Part shown: positions 52,841-62,352 of the stretch, piece by piece
Numbering within the stretch: the first letter of the stretch is position 1
How the letters are laid out: the number at the start of each line of letters is the position of its first letter
Origin: FEN-1191 sp964528845
Lineage (GTDB): Bacteria > Pseudomonadota > Gammaproteobacteria > Steroidobacterales > Steroidobacteraceae
Length of the DNA stretch: 64,000 nucleotides
Direction of reading: 5' to 3'
Assembly: GCA_964528845.1 (NCBI GenBank)
Contig: CAZGVE010000010.1
Span: forward strand, 29,090 to 93,089
Translations under genes and position numbers: made by a program
The notes under the pieces: generated by a model
Seen by the model: the letters and a program-made list of their open reading frames with translations, nothing else
Databases searched by the model: none
Told to the model about the DNA's origin: nothing

Positions 52841-53601
52841 TGTCGGCGCCCGACGCGAAGGTCGCGCTGGTGACCGGTGCCGGCAGCGGCATCGGGCGGG
52901 CGGTGAGTCTCGCGCTCGCCGACCTGCGGTACCATGTGGTGCTGGCGGGGAGGCGCGTCCCGCCGCTCGAGGCCGTCGCCGCGGCGATCGCGCAGCGCGG
53001 CGGCCGCGCACTCGCGGTGCCGACGGACCTGACCGATGAGGCGGCAGTGCACAGTCTGTTCGAAACCGCGGTGCGGGAGTTCGGGCGGCTGGATCTGCTG
53101 TTCAACAACGCCGGTGCCAGGGCGCGTGCCGTACCCATGGAGGAGCTCAGCACCGCGGAGTGGCGCGCGGTGATCGACGTGAATCTGACCGCAGCGTTCC
53201 TGTGCGCACAGCAGGCCATCCTGATCATGAAGCGCCAGCTGCCGCGCGGCGGACGCATCATCAACAACGGTTCGGTCGCAGCACACGTCCCGCGACCGCA
53301 TGGGGCCCCGTACGCGGCCAGCAAGCACGCGATCAGCGGGCTCACGAAGTCGATCGCGCTCGACGGTCGCGACTTCGATATCGCCTGCGGCCAGATCGAC
53401 ATCGGCAACGTCGAGACGGGCTTTCGACCACAACCGGCGGGCGGCACCCCGCAGCCGGACGGGTCGCGTCGCATCGAGCCGAGCATGGACATGGACAGCG
53501 TCGTGCGCGCGGTGACCTACATGGCGAGCCTGCCGCTCGATGCCAACGTGCTCTCGCTGACGGTCATGGCGACCAGGATGCCCTACGTGGGCCGGGGCTG
53601 A
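52840..53601 (+). CDS. short-chain dehydrogenase/reductase
   Basis: 253 aa from ATG 52840. NAD(P) site TGAGSGIGRAVSLA, NNAG motif LLFNNAGARA, and catalytic YAASK (residues around 155-160), with Ser in NGSVAAH. A classical SDR of unknown substrate. Translationally coupled to MBL paralogue 3, so it may oxidise or reduce the product of that hydrolase. hpnB begins 17 bp after. Confidence 0.85.
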   Translation: MSAPDAKVALVTGAGSGIGRAVSLALADLRYHVVLAGRRVPPLEAVAAAIAQRGGRALAVPTDLTDEAAVHSLFETAVREFGRLDLLFNNAGARARAVPMEELSTAEWRAVIDVNLTAAFLCAQQAILIMKRQLPRGGRIINNGSVAAHVPRPHGAPYAASKHAISGLTKSIALDGRDFDIACGQIDIGNVETGFRPQPAGGTPQPDGSRRIEPSMDMDSVVRAVTYMASLPLDANVLSLTVMATRMPYVGRG

Positions 53602-53618
53602 GCCCGGTTCCGGACCGC

Positions 53619-54728
53619 ATGCTCGCCCTGCTCGCGCTGACGGTCTGGCTGTATCTGTATTTCGCGCACGGCCGGTTCTGGGTCTCGGCCCCGGAGCTGC
53701 CGGCCGACACTCCGACGCAAACTCCGCCGGTCGACATCATCGTGCCGGCGCGTGACGAGGCGGCGACAATCGCACCGGTGATCGGCTCGCTACTCGCGCA
53801 GGACTATGCGGGCGCAGTCCAGGTGCTGCTGGTCGACGACGAATCCACTGATGGGACCGCGCAGCGGGCCGGAACGGCGGCGCGTTTGCGGATCCTGCGC
53901 GGGCAGCCCAAACCGGCCGGCTGGTCCGGCAAGCTCTGGGCGCTGCAACAGGGCGTGGCGGCCAGCAGCGCACCATGGCTGCTGTTCACCGATGCCGACA
54001 TCGTGCACGACTCGCGCCATCTGGGCGCGCTGATGGCCGGGGCGCAGCGGCACGGTGTCGGGCTGCTCAGCGAGATGGTGCGGCTCAACTGCTCGAGCCT
54101 GGCCGAGCGGGCACTGGTGCCCGCGTTCGTCTATTTCTTCCAGATGCTTTATCCCTTTGCGCGCGTGAACGACCCGCGCTCGGGAGTCGCGGCCGCGGCC
54201 GGCGGCACGGTCCTGATCGAGCGCGCGATCCTGGCGCGCAGCGGCGGCATCGCCGCGATCCGCGGCGCGCTGATCGATGATGTAGCGCTGGCGGCCCTGG
54301 TGAAGCCGGCCGCCCCGATCTTCCTCGGGCACAGCGCATTGGCGGCCTCGATCCGGCCGTACCCGCATTTCCGGGACCTGTGGCAGATGATTGCACGCAC
54401 GGCTTTCACGCAGCTGCGCTATTCGGCGCTGCTATTGGCCGGCACCGTTGCCGCGCTCACGCTGGTATGGCTGGTGCCCGTCGCCTGCATGCTGGACGGA
54501 CGGGAGCTCAGTCGCGAGTGCGGGCTGCTCGCGTTCGGGCTCGCCGCGCTGTCGTACCAGCCGACCCTGCGCCGCTACCGGCGCAGCCCGCTGTGGGCAC
54601 TGGCCCTGCCCTTGATCGCGCTGTTCTACATGGCCGCGACCATCGACTCGGCGCGCAGCTACTGGTTCGGCCGCGGATCGCGCTGGAAGAGCCGCGCCTA
54701 CGAGCGCGCGCCGGATCAGCGCAGGTAG
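53619..54728 (+). CDS. hpnB: hopanoid-associated glycosyltransferase
   Basis: 369 aa. Begins with a membrane segment (MLALLALTVWLYLYFAHG), then a GT2 domain: DIIVPARDEAATI, LVDDESTDGT and LFTDADIVH (DxD-like), with three C-terminal membrane helices. HpnB-type enzymes are linked to hopanoid loci; their acceptor is not firmly known. Its end overlaps the convergent hpnA gene by 13 bp. It stands on the opposite strand to the main hopanoid operon and could be read with the SDR. Confidence 0.87.
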   Translation: MLALLALTVWLYLYFAHGRFWVSAPELPADTPTQTPPVDIIVPARDEAATIAPVIGSLLAQDYAGAVQVLLVDDESTDGTAQRAGTAARLRILRGQPKPAGWSGKLWALQQGVAASSAPWLLFTDADIVHDSRHLGALMAGAQRHGVGLLSEMVRLNCSSLAERALVPAFVYFFQMLYPFARVNDPRSGVAAAAGGTVLIERAILARSGGIAAIRGALIDDVALAALVKPAAPIFLGHSALAASIRPYPHFRDLWQMIARTAFTQLRYSALLLAGTVAALTLVWLVPVACMLDGRELSRECGLLAFGLAALSYQPTLRRYRRSPLWALALPLIALFYMAATIDSARSYWFGRGSRWKSRAYERAPDQRR

Positions 54729-55702
54729 CCCTGGTCGCGGAACCAGCCGATCGCGTCTTCGAAAGCGATGGCCGGCGCGCGCCACTGGTAGCCGAGTTCG
54801 GCAGCGGCCTTGGCACTGGAGTAGTACATCCGCTTCTTTGCCATTCGTACCGCCTCGACGGTGATGCGCCCGGGGCGGCCCGTGATCCGCGCCACGGCCT
54901 CCGCGGCGTAGGCGATCGGCAGCACCACCGCACGTGGCAGGCGCACGCGCGGCGGATTGCGGCCGACCAGGTGCGCAATCGCAGTCAGGATCTCGCGCAG
55001 CGTCATGTCCTGGCCGCCAAGAATGTAGCGCTCGCCGATCCGGCCGCGCTGCAGGGCGAGCAGGTGCCCCGCTGCGACATCCTCGACATGCACGATGTTC
55101 AGTCCGGTATCGACGTACGCGGGAGTACGCCCGGCGGCGGCGTCCAGCACGATCTGTCCGGTTGGAGTCGGCTTGACATCGCCGGGGCCGATCGGAGTCG
55201 AGGGATTCACGATGACCACCGGCGCTCCTGCGCGGGCGGCCTCGCTCGCGACCTGCTCGGCCAGGAACTTCGAGCGCTTGTAATGTCCGATCATCTCAGC
55301 CAGCGCAACCGGCGTGTCCTCGCGCCCGGGAGCACCATCCGCGGGCAGCCCGATGGTCGCTACGCTGCTCGTATAGACGATGCGCGTGACGCTGGCGCGG
55401 CGCGCGGCGCTGAGCACATTGCGCGTGCCGTCGACATTGTTCCGGTACAGATGGCCCGGATCGAGCGCGCCCAGTCGGTAATCGGCCGCGACGTGAAACA
55501 GCGCTTCGCAGCCGGTGAGTGCCGGATCCAGCGTTGCCGGCTGTGTCAGATCGCCGGTCGCTATCTCGACCGGGAGGGACCCGAGGTTGCGCCGGTCCGA
55601 GCCGGGACGCACGAGTACACGCACCTGCCAGCCCTGCGCCAGCAGCAGCCGCGTGACGGCAGCGCCGACGAAACCGGTCGCGCCGGTGACCATGGCTCTC
55701 AT
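54716..55702 (-). CDS. hpnA: hopanoid-associated sugar epimerase/NAD(P)-dependent reductase
   Basis: 328 aa from ATG 55702 (MRAMVTGATGFVGAAV). Extended SDR: Gly-rich TGATGFVG, Ser/Tyr/Lys residues in YTSSVATIG and HYKRSK, NPSTPIGPGDVKPTPTG. HpnA is a hallmark gene of hopanoid clusters, probably modifying the side-chain sugar. Last gene of the seven-gene operon, overlapping hpnG by 4 bp. Confidence 0.9.
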   Translation of the reverse strand: MRAMVTGATGFVGAAVTRLLLAQGWQVRVLVRPGSDRRNLGSLPVEIATGDLTQPATLDPALTGCEALFHVAADYRLGALDPGHLYRNNVDGTRNVLSAARRASVTRIVYTSSVATIGLPADGAPGREDTPVALAEMIGHYKRSKFLAEQVASEAARAGAPVVIVNPSTPIGPGDVKPTPTGQIVLDAAAGRTPAYVDTGLNIVHVEDVAAGHLLALQRGRIGERYILGGQDMTLREILTAIAHLVGRNPPRVRLPRAVVLPIAYAAEAVARITGRPGRITVEAVRMAKKRMYYSSAKAAAELGYQWRAPAIAFEDAIGWFRDQGYLR

Positions 55703-56430
55703 GGCCCGGCGCGGAGCAACGGCGGCGCAAGCGGCAGGGCACGCGCGGCCGCGCTCAGCGAGTGGCTCGCGGCCCGGTAGCGACGCGCCAGGCGCAGCAG
55801 TGACGCAAGCTCGGCCGGCGCACGCACCAGCGCTCCGAGCAGCCGCCAGAGGCGCAGCCTCCCGGCCGCATCGGCGGCGACCGCGACCGCCTGCGGCAGG
55901 CTGTCGTCGGCGCCATCCACGATCGCGCGTACGGCCAGGAAAGGCAGCCCGTTCGCGAGTGCGACCTGCGCGATGGCGTAGCTTTCCATGTCCACCGCGA
56001 CCGCACCGCTGTCGCGGAACAGCGCGCTCTTGGCCGCGACCGACGCGACTGCCCGCTGGCTGGTCAGCAGCGGCCCGCGAGCCACGAGCGCCACCAGTCC
56101 CTGCGACACGAACGCCTGCTCGAGCCGTGCCCGCCACGATCCGGCCGTCGCGATCGGAGCACCATCGGGCGAGAGAATCTGGGCCGGCAGCAGGATCGCG
56201 CCGGGGTTGAGCCCGGGGTCGAGTCCGCCAGCCAGCCCAAAGCTGAGCAGTGCACCGGCACCGGCTCCGACCAGCGCGCTCGCACCCGCCGCGGCGGCAG
56301 CGCACCCCATCCCGTTCACTGCCAGCAGCGTGCCGTCGGCCAGCACCGCCAGCGGCGCGTCCCGCGCTTTCATCGGTCCGAGGGCTCGCGCCTCGGCCGC
56401 CAGCGCGCAGACGATTCCCACTGCAGTCAA
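55699..56430 (-). CDS. hpnG: adenosylhopane nucleoside phosphorylase
   Basis: 243 aa from TTG 56430 (LTAVGIVCALAAEARAL); GTG 56421 is an alternative. PNP/MTAP-like fold with FGLAGGLDPGL and AVDMESYAIAQVA (the DMES purine-site Glu). HpnG removes adenine from adenosylhopane, the product of HpnH, to give a ribosylhopane. Follows shc by 16 bp. Confidence 0.88.
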   Translation of the reverse strand: MTAVGIVCALAAEARALGPMKARDAPLAVLADGTLLAVNGMGCAAAAAGASALVGAGAGALLSFGLAGGLDPGLNPGAILLPAQILSPDGAPIATAGSWRARLEQAFVSQGLVALVARGPLLTSQRAVASVAAKSALFRDSGAVAVDMESYAIAQVALANGLPFLAVRAIVDGADDSLPQAVAVAADAAGRLRLWRLLGALVRAPAELASLLRLARRYRAASHSLSAAARALPLAPPLLRAGP

Positions 56431-56446
56431 CCGGCGACCCCGGCGA

Positions 56447-58447
56447 TCAATGGGTGGTACCGGTCCGCACACCGTTGCGATAGGCGGCCAGGGCCCAGAG
56501 CGGGAAATAACGGCTGTAGCCGTGATACTTGAGGTAGAAGACTCGCGGAAAGCCGGGCGCCGTGTAGCTCGGATCGCTCCACAATCCGTCATCCTGCTGC
56601 GTGCGCAGCAGATACTCGATGCCGCGTCGTACCGCCTCAGAGCCCGCGCCGCCCGCAGCGATCAAGCCGAGCAGCGCCCAGGCGCTCTGGTACGCATTGC
56701 TGGCAGCCGCGCCGCGCTGCACGGGATCCGGCTGCGCATAGCTGTCATTGCTCTCTCCCCAGCCGCCATCGGGGTTCTGCTGCGACTGCAGCCACTGCAC
56801 GGCGCGACGCACCGTCGCATCGTCCGGGGCGAGGCCCGCCGCCGCGAGCGCCATCAACACCGACCAGGTACCGTAGATGTAGTTGGTTCCCCAGCGTCCG
56901 AACCAGGATCCGTCGGCTTCCTGTTCGCGGCGCAGGAACTGCACCGCCCGCGCCAGCGCTGGCCGGTCCGCTTCCCGGCCGACGAGCGCCAATGCCGTCA
57001 CGACGCGCGCGGTCACGTCGCTGGTCGGCGGATCGAGCAGCGCGCCATGATCGGCGAAGGGGATGTAATTCAGGTAATAGTAGACATTGTCGACGTCGAA
57101 GGCCGCAAAGCCGCCATTGCTGCTCTGCATGCCCACGAGCCAGTCGAGCGCCCGATGCAGTCCCGCAGCGTAACGCGCCGGATCATGGGCGCGATGCATC
57201 GCCCACGCGATCACCGCAGTGTCGTCGAGGTCCGGGTAGTAGCTGTTCGCAAACTGGAAGGCCCAGCCGCCACCCGCAAGGCCCGGGCGCCGCACCTGCC
57301 AGTCCCCGGGCTCGTCGCGCAGCTGCCGAGCCTGCAGCCAGCCCAGTGCGCGTTGCGCGGCCGCGGCGGATTCGGTGCCGCCGGTCTCCAGCATCGCGAG
57401 GCCCGCCAGGGCCGTGTCCCAGATCGGTGAGACGCACGGCTGGCAGTACGCGCTCGCACCGTTGACCACCAGCAGCTTCTCCAGCGCGCGCTTGGCTGTC
57501 ACGCGCCGTGGATCCTCGGGCGGATAGCCGCGCAGTACCATCATCTCGAGCGCGTTGACCATCGCCGGAAAGATCGCGCCGAGGCCGTCCTCGCCGTTCA
57601 GGCGCTCGAGCACCCAGGCTTCGGCCCGCTGCGTGGCCCGCTCACGCATCGATGCCGGTATCAGCGGGTCGATCAGGCGTGCCAGCCGGTCCAGGCCCAG
57701 GAACGCGCGTGCCAGCAGCCCGTCCCGTCCCGGCGCCAGCCGGAAATAGCGCCGCTCGAGCTCCGGTGGGGTCGTGAAAAGCTCACGGATGTGGACCTGG
57801 AGCGGGTTGCGCGCGAGCGGCTTGTACGTGCACAGCACGAACAGCGGCACCATGACGGTACGGGACCAGTAGGACACCTTGTCGAGATGGAATGGAAACC
57901 AGCGCGGCAGCAGCATGATCTCGACCGGAATGTACGGGACCGCGCGCCAGGGCACCTGGCCGAACAGCGCCAGCGCGATGCGGGTGAACACGTTGGCGCG
58001 GGCCGCTCCTCCACGCGCGAGGATCGCGGCACGCGCGCGCTGCATGTGCGGCGCCTCCGGCGCATCGCCCGCCAGCTTGAGCGCGTAGTACACCTTGACG
58101 CTGCAGCTCAGGTCGAGCTCGCCCCCATGGTAGAGCGGCCAGCCGCCGTGCTCGGCCTGGCGGCTGCGCAGGTACGCAGCCAGCTTCGCCTCGAGCGCGC
58201 CGTCGCGCTCATCGAGGTAGTGCATCATCAGGATGTATTCGGCGGGTATCGTGCAGTCCGCCTCCAGCTCGAACAGCCAGTAGCCGTCGGCATGCTGTAG
58301 CCCCGTCAGCGCCGCGCGCGCCTGCTCGATCCCGCTTTCGAGCGACGGAGCGCTGATCGCGCGCAACGGCACGCTCGCGCGCGGCTCCGGCGCGAACTGA
58401 CGCACGCGGTCCGCTTCAGACTCGAGTGCAGGGGAGTTGGCGCTCAA
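56447..58447 (-). CDS. shc: squalene-hopene cyclase
   Basis: 666 aa from TTG 58447 overlapping the squalene synthase stop (TTGA). Class II triterpene cyclase: the protonating DXDD motif is YPDLDDTAV at about residue 405, with several QW repeats (QQNPDGGWGE, QEADGSWFGRWG, MQSSNGGFAAF). It converts squalene to hopene/diploptene at the inner membrane. Length is normal for the family (about 650 aa). Confidence 0.95.
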   Translation of the reverse strand: MSANSPALESEADRVRQFAPEPRASVPLRAISAPSLESGIEQARAALTGLQHADGYWLFELEADCTIPAEYILMMHYLDERDGALEAKLAAYLRSRQAEHGGWPLYHGGELDLSCSVKVYYALKLAGDAPEAPHMQRARAAILARGGAARANVFTRIALALFGQVPWRAVPYIPVEIMLLPRWFPFHLDKVSYWSRTVMVPLFVLCTYKPLARNPLQVHIRELFTTPPELERRYFRLAPGRDGLLARAFLGLDRLARLIDPLIPASMRERATQRAEAWVLERLNGEDGLGAIFPAMVNALEMMVLRGYPPEDPRRVTAKRALEKLLVVNGASAYCQPCVSPIWDTALAGLAMLETGGTESAAAAQRALGWLQARQLRDEPGDWQVRRPGLAGGGWAFQFANSYYPDLDDTAVIAWAMHRAHDPARYAAGLHRALDWLVGMQSSNGGFAAFDVDNVYYYLNYIPFADHGALLDPPTSDVTARVVTALALVGREADRPALARAVQFLRREQEADGSWFGRWGTNYIYGTWSVLMALAAAGLAPDDATVRRAVQWLQSQQNPDGGWGESNDSYAQPDPVQRGAAASNAYQSAWALLGLIAAGGAGSEAVRRGIEYLLRTQQDDGLWSDPSYTAPGFPRVFYLKYHGYSRYFPLWALAAYRNGVRTGTTH

Positions 58448-59592
58448 CCGGTCGACCTCCCCTCGGACGCGTGTCGTGCGCGCCGCGTGGCAGGCGCGCT
58501 GGCCGGCTCGTAGTCCACGGCGGAGCCCGGCAGGTCGGGATAGCGGCGCGCCGGGTGGCGCACACCCGAAAGGGTCGCGAGCGGCAGTCCGTGGGCGGCT
58601 CGATCGAACAGCTGCCGCAGCATCCAGTCCTGACGTACCGCGAGACTCGTGAGGGTGCGGGTCAGCGCGACCGCCCGGCGCGTGACCTTGACCTGACCGC
58701 CGGTCGTGAAGCCCGGCGTGCGCTCAATCTTGCGCAGCGTGAGCACGGCCAGCCCGATCGCCCACAGGCAGAACCGACGGATGCCGGCCTCCTCGCCCGG
58801 GATCAGCAGCGTGTAGGCGAGTGCATCGCGCAGGTGTGCGTGCGCGACCCCGACCAGCTCGTGCATCGCAGCCGTAAATCGCTCGTCCGCCGGTGCCAGC
58901 TGCAGCTGTGCGAGATCGATGCCGTGGCGCGCGAACACGTCGCGCGGCAGCCAGCAGGCGCCGCGGCTGCGATCCTCCCAGACATCCTTGAGGATGTTCG
59001 TCATCTGCAGTCCCTGCGCGAAGGACAGCGCGAGATCGTGCATGGCGAGGCGCTGGCGCATGATCCGCGGCGAGTAGCCGCAGAACAGCTCGGTGAGCAT
59101 CTGGCCGACGACGCCCGCCACGTAGTAGCAGTATTCGTCCAGATCCACCAGGCGCGCCAGCCCGCGCAGGCTGGCGGTGCGCTGGAACTGGTGCATGCCT
59201 GTGCACATCACTTCGACGCAGCGCCGGATCGCGCTGCGCTGATGCTCGGCGAGTCCGGCGGTGACCCGGATCACGCGATCCATGTGCAGCACGAGGTCGC
59301 GCTCGGAGGCCAGAGTACGATCAGACAGCTGCGGCACGAGCTCGCGGGCGAGCCGTGCCGGGTCCTCTCGGCCATGCGTCACCGCGACGAAACGCTGCAG
59401 CAGCTGCAGCGAGGCATCGGCGGACAGTGCCGGCTCGTCCTCGATCGTGTCGGCGATGCGGCACAGCAGGTAGGCATTGGTGACCGCGGTACGCAGCGCC
59501 GGCGGAAGCTGCGGGATCGTCAGGGCAAAGGTGCGCGACACGTGCGGCAGGATCCGCTCCTGGTAGGCCGCATCGGAAATGTCAGGATCCAT
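58444..59592 (-). CDS. squalene synthase (farnesyl-diphosphate farnesyltransferase)
   Basis: 382 aa. Two Asp-rich sites: LLCRIADTIEDEP and NILKDVWEDRSRG, with SRTFALTIPQLP at the N-terminus. The match is to the single-enzyme squalene synthase of eukaryote/Methylococcus type rather than HpnC or HpnD, and no hpnC, hpnD or hpnE gene is present. It condenses two farnesyl diphosphates to squalene via presqualene diphosphate using NADPH. Between ispA and shc. Confidence 0.87.
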   Translation of the reverse strand: MDPDISDAAYQERILPHVSRTFALTIPQLPPALRTAVTNAYLLCRIADTIEDEPALSADASLQLLQRFVAVTHGREDPARLARELVPQLSDRTLASERDLVLHMDRVIRVTAGLAEHQRSAIRRCVEVMCTGMHQFQRTASLRGLARLVDLDEYCYYVAGVVGQMLTELFCGYSPRIMRQRLAMHDLALSFAQGLQMTNILKDVWEDRSRGACWLPRDVFARHGIDLAQLQLAPADERFTAAMHELVGVAHAHLRDALAYTLLIPGEEAGIRRFCLWAIGLAVLTLRKIERTPGFTTGGQVKVTRRAVALTRTLTSLAVRQDWMLRQLFDRAAHGLPLATLSGVRHPARRYPDLPGSAVDYEPASAPATRRARHASEGRSTG

Positions 59593-59607
59593 GCAGAGCC
59601 GCCCGGC

Positions 59608-60552
59608 TCAGTAGCGTCGCGCCAGCAGCCAGTCGGCCAGCGAGCGCAGCGTATCGGCGCGATCGCCAAACGGCGCCAGCGCCTGCAGCGCCTGGTGATG
59701 CAGCAGGCGCACGCGTTCCTGCGAGGCCTCGACGCCGATCACGGCCGGGTGCGTGGGCTTGGCGCGCACTTCGTCAGCGGCCGTCGCCTTGCCGAGCAGC
59801 GCGGCGTCCCCGAGCACGTCCAGCAGGTCATCCTGGATCTGGAATGCGAGGCCGATCGGGGCCGCGAAGCCTGCGAGCGCACGCTGCAGTCGCGGCTCGA
59901 GCAGCGGCACACAGGCCGCCGCCATCAGCACGCTCGCGCGGATCAGCGCACCGGTCTTGAGGGAGTGCATCTGCTCGACCTGCGCGATCTCGAGGCGCGT
60001 ACCCGCTACGGCGAGATCGATCGCCTGGCCCCCGGCCATCCCGAGGCTGCCACTGGCCTCGGCCAGCAGCTCGATCAGGCGCAGCCGCGTGGCCGGCGCA
60101 TTGGGAAGTGCCGGATCGCGGGCGAGCAGCTGAAATGCCAGGGTCTGCAACGCATCACCGGCGAGCAGCGCCGTGGCCTCGTCGAAGGCCTTGTGGCACG
60201 TCGGACGCCCGCGGCGCAGGGCATCATCATCCATCGCCGGCAGATCGTCGTGCACCAGCGAGTACACGTGGATCAGTTCGATCGCGCAGGCGGCGGCCTC
60301 GACTTCATGCTCGGAGAGCCCCACCGCGCGCGCCGTCGCGAACAGCAGGGCGGGACGGACCCGCTTGCCGCCGCCGAGCACGCTGTAGCGCATCGCCCGG
60401 TGCAGGCGCTCGGGCGCGAGCTCCGGGGACGGCAGGCGTGCGTCGAGCGCTTGCTCCATGCGCTCGCGCCAGGCGTCGAACTGCGTACCGAAGGTGTCCC
60501 GGCCTGCCGGTCCATCCGGTACGGCGATTTGGGCACCGGCAGCGCCGCTCAC
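59608..60552 (-). CDS. ispA: farnesyl diphosphate synthase
   Basis: 314 aa from GTG 60552, seven bases after GGAGG. First Asp-rich motif VHDDLPAMDDD and second QIQDDLLDVLGD, with GGGKRVRPALL. It condenses IPP and DMAPP to farnesyl diphosphate. Located directly upstream of squalene synthase, so a dedicated supply for hopanoids is likely. Confidence 0.92.
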   Translation of the reverse strand: MSGAAGAQIAVPDGPAGRDTFGTQFDAWRERMEQALDARLPSPELAPERLHRAMRYSVLGGGKRVRPALLFATARAVGLSEHEVEAAACAIELIHVYSLVHDDLPAMDDDALRRGRPTCHKAFDEATALLAGDALQTLAFQLLARDPALPNAPATRLRLIELLAEASGSLGMAGGQAIDLAVAGTRLEIAQVEQMHSLKTGALIRASVLMAAACVPLLEPRLQRALAGFAAPIGLAFQIQDDLLDVLGDAALLGKATAADEVRAKPTHPAVIGVEASQERVRLLHHQALQALAPFGDRADTLRSLADWLLARRY

Positions 60553-60583
60553 GCGCGCGCCTCCGGCGATGCGCCTGAGGCAC

Positions 60584-61753
60584 TCATAGGCGGGGCGTGG
60601 CGGCCTGATCGGGCTCCGGCTCGCGGTTGGCGTGCCTGATGTCGTTCACGTTGACGGCCGCCACCGCTGCCGCCGGCCGGCGCGCCCGATCGCCATAGAG
60701 CACGGGAGGATCCGGCGCCATCGGCCCCTGCAGGCGGGGGCCGCGCAGCGCCGTGAGCAGCGCCTTGAGCGGGTGCACGAACGCGTCATCCACGGCGGTA
60801 CCCTCATAGCCGCAGTGCGCCATGCAGTTGTCGCAGGCCGGATTGCGCCCGACGCCATACTGCTCCCACGGCGTGTCCTCGAGCAGCGAGCGGAAGCTCG
60901 GCGCATAACCCTCGTCGCTGAGCAGATAGCACGGCCGCTGCCAGCCGAAGATGTTGTAGGTCGGCATGCTCCAGGGAGTGCACTGGTAGGCCTGGTTGCC
61001 GGCCAGGAAATCCAGGAACAGCGCCGAATGGTTGAAGGCCCAGCGACGTGGACGCGCGCGTCCACGTCCGCGCTTGAAGATCTCCCGGAACAGCCGCTTG
61101 CTCGCACTGCGCGCGAGGAACACGTCCTGGCGCGGTGCGTGGTGATAGCTGTAGCCAGGCGATACCATGATGCCCTCGATCCCCAGCGACATCGCTTCGT
61201 CGAAGAAGTCCGCCACATGGTCCGGGTTCTCACCCTGGAACAGCGTGCAGTTGATCGTGACCCGGAAGCCCTTGCTGCGCGCCAGACGGATGGCGGCGAC
61301 GGCCTTGTCGAACACGCCTTCCTGACAGACCGATTCATCGTGGCGCTCGCGACTGCCATCGAGATGGATCGAGAAGGTCAGGTACGGGGAAGGCCGGTAT
61401 TCGTCGATATGCTTGGGCAGCAGGATGGCGTTCGTACACAGGTACACGAACTTCCGCCGCGCAACGATGCCGGCGACGATCTGCGGCATGTCCCTGTGGA
61501 TCAAAGGTTCGCCGCCGGGGATCGACACCATCGGCGCACCGCATTCATCGACCGCGCGCAGCGCATCCTCGACGCTCATGCGCCGCTGCAGCGTCTCCTT
61601 CGGATGGTCGATCTTGCCGCAGCCCGCACAGGCCAGGTTGCACTGGAACAGCGGCTCGAGCATCAGCACCAACGGATAGCGCTTTACGCGGCGCAGCTTG
61701 CGGCCAGCGATGTAAGCCCCAACGCGATAGGCTTGGATCAGCGGAATGCCCAG
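60584..61753 (-). CDS. hpnH: adenosylhopane-forming radical SAM enzyme
   Basis: 389 aa if translation starts at CTG 61753, eight bases after AGAGGAG; this gives (M)GIPLIQAYRVGAY, the family's usual N-terminus. The nearest ATG is 61816, 21 codons further upstream inside idi. Radical SAM cluster CNLACAGC (Cys38/42/45) after LVLMLEPLFQ, and a C-terminal SPASM-like set of Cys (PACDNCMAHCGYEG). It adds the 5'-deoxyadenosyl radical to diploptene. Second gene of the hopanoid operon. Confidence 0.9.
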   Translation of the reverse strand: MGIPLIQAYRVGAYIAGRKLRRVKRYPLVLMLEPLFQCNLACAGCGKIDHPKETLQRRMSVEDALRAVDECGAPMVSIPGGEPLIHRDMPQIVAGIVARRKFVYLCTNAILLPKHIDEYRPSPYLTFSIHLDGSRERHDESVCQEGVFDKAVAAIRLARSKGFRVTINCTLFQGENPDHVADFFDEAMSLGIEGIMVSPGYSYHHAPRQDVFLARSASKRLFREIFKRGRGRARPRRWAFNHSALFLDFLAGNQAYQCTPWSMPTYNIFGWQRPCYLLSDEGYAPSFRSLLEDTPWEQYGVGRNPACDNCMAHCGYEGTAVDDAFVHPLKALLTALRGPRLQGPMAPDPPVLYGDRARRPAAAVAAVNVNDIRHANREPEPDQAATPRL

Positions 61754-62352
61754 GGTCGTGTCTCCTCTCTCAGGGCGCGCAGGGCCGCGCGGTGATCGCG
61801 CCAGATCCGGCGCCATTCCAGTATAAACCAAGGAGTGAACCGGCCGGCCCCATCGCCGTCGAGTTCCTCCTGCAGTGCCTCCGGGCTGATCCAGCGGTAG
61901 CTGTGGACCTCGCCGCGGTTGATCCGGACCGCATCGCTGGTGCGCCCGATGAACACCGAACAGATCTCGTGTTCCGCGCCGGCCGCCTCGAACTGGGCCT
62001 GGTACTGGAACTTGAACAGGAACTGCAACGGGCATCGCAGACCCAGTTCCTCGTGCAGCCGCCGGTGGATCGCCGTCTCCATGCTCTCCGAACGCCGCGG
62101 ATGGCTGCAGCAGCTGTTGGACCAGTATAGCGGCCACAACCGCTTCGTCGCGGCGCGCTGCTGCAGCAACAGCTCGCCCTGGCCGTTGAAGATCAGCAGC
62201 GAGAAGGCCCGATGCAGCACGCCGTGTCCGTCGTGGCACTGCAGTTTGCTGAGGTGGCCCACCTCGCGGTCGGCCTCGTCGACCAGGATCAGCGTCTCGG
62301 ACTCGGCCGCGACCTCGGCAGCGTCAGCATGGCTGTCAAGCGTGACTTGCAT
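61738..62352 (-). CDS. idi: isopentenyl-diphosphate delta-isomerase, type 1
   Basis: 204 aa from ATG 62352 (MQVTLDSHADAAE). Nudix-fold enzyme with the type-1 signature: LHRAFSLLIFN, YWSNSCCSHPRRSE (catalytic Cys) and RRLHEELGL (Nudix Glu). It interconverts IPP and DMAPP. It opens the hopanoid operon, overlapping hpnH by 16 bp when the CTG start is used. Type-1 Idi is optional in bacteria with the MEP route, so its place here suggests a need for extra DMAPP. Confidence 0.92.
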   Translation of the reverse strand: MQVTLDSHADAAEVAAESETLILVDEADREVGHLSKLQCHDGHGVLHRAFSLLIFNGQGELLLQQRAATKRLWPLYWSNSCCSHPRRSESMETAIHRRLHEELGLRCPLQFLFKFQYQAQFEAAGAEHEICSVFIGRTSDAVRINRGEVHSYRWISPEALQEELDGDGAGRFTPWFILEWRRIWRDHRAALRALREETRPWAFR

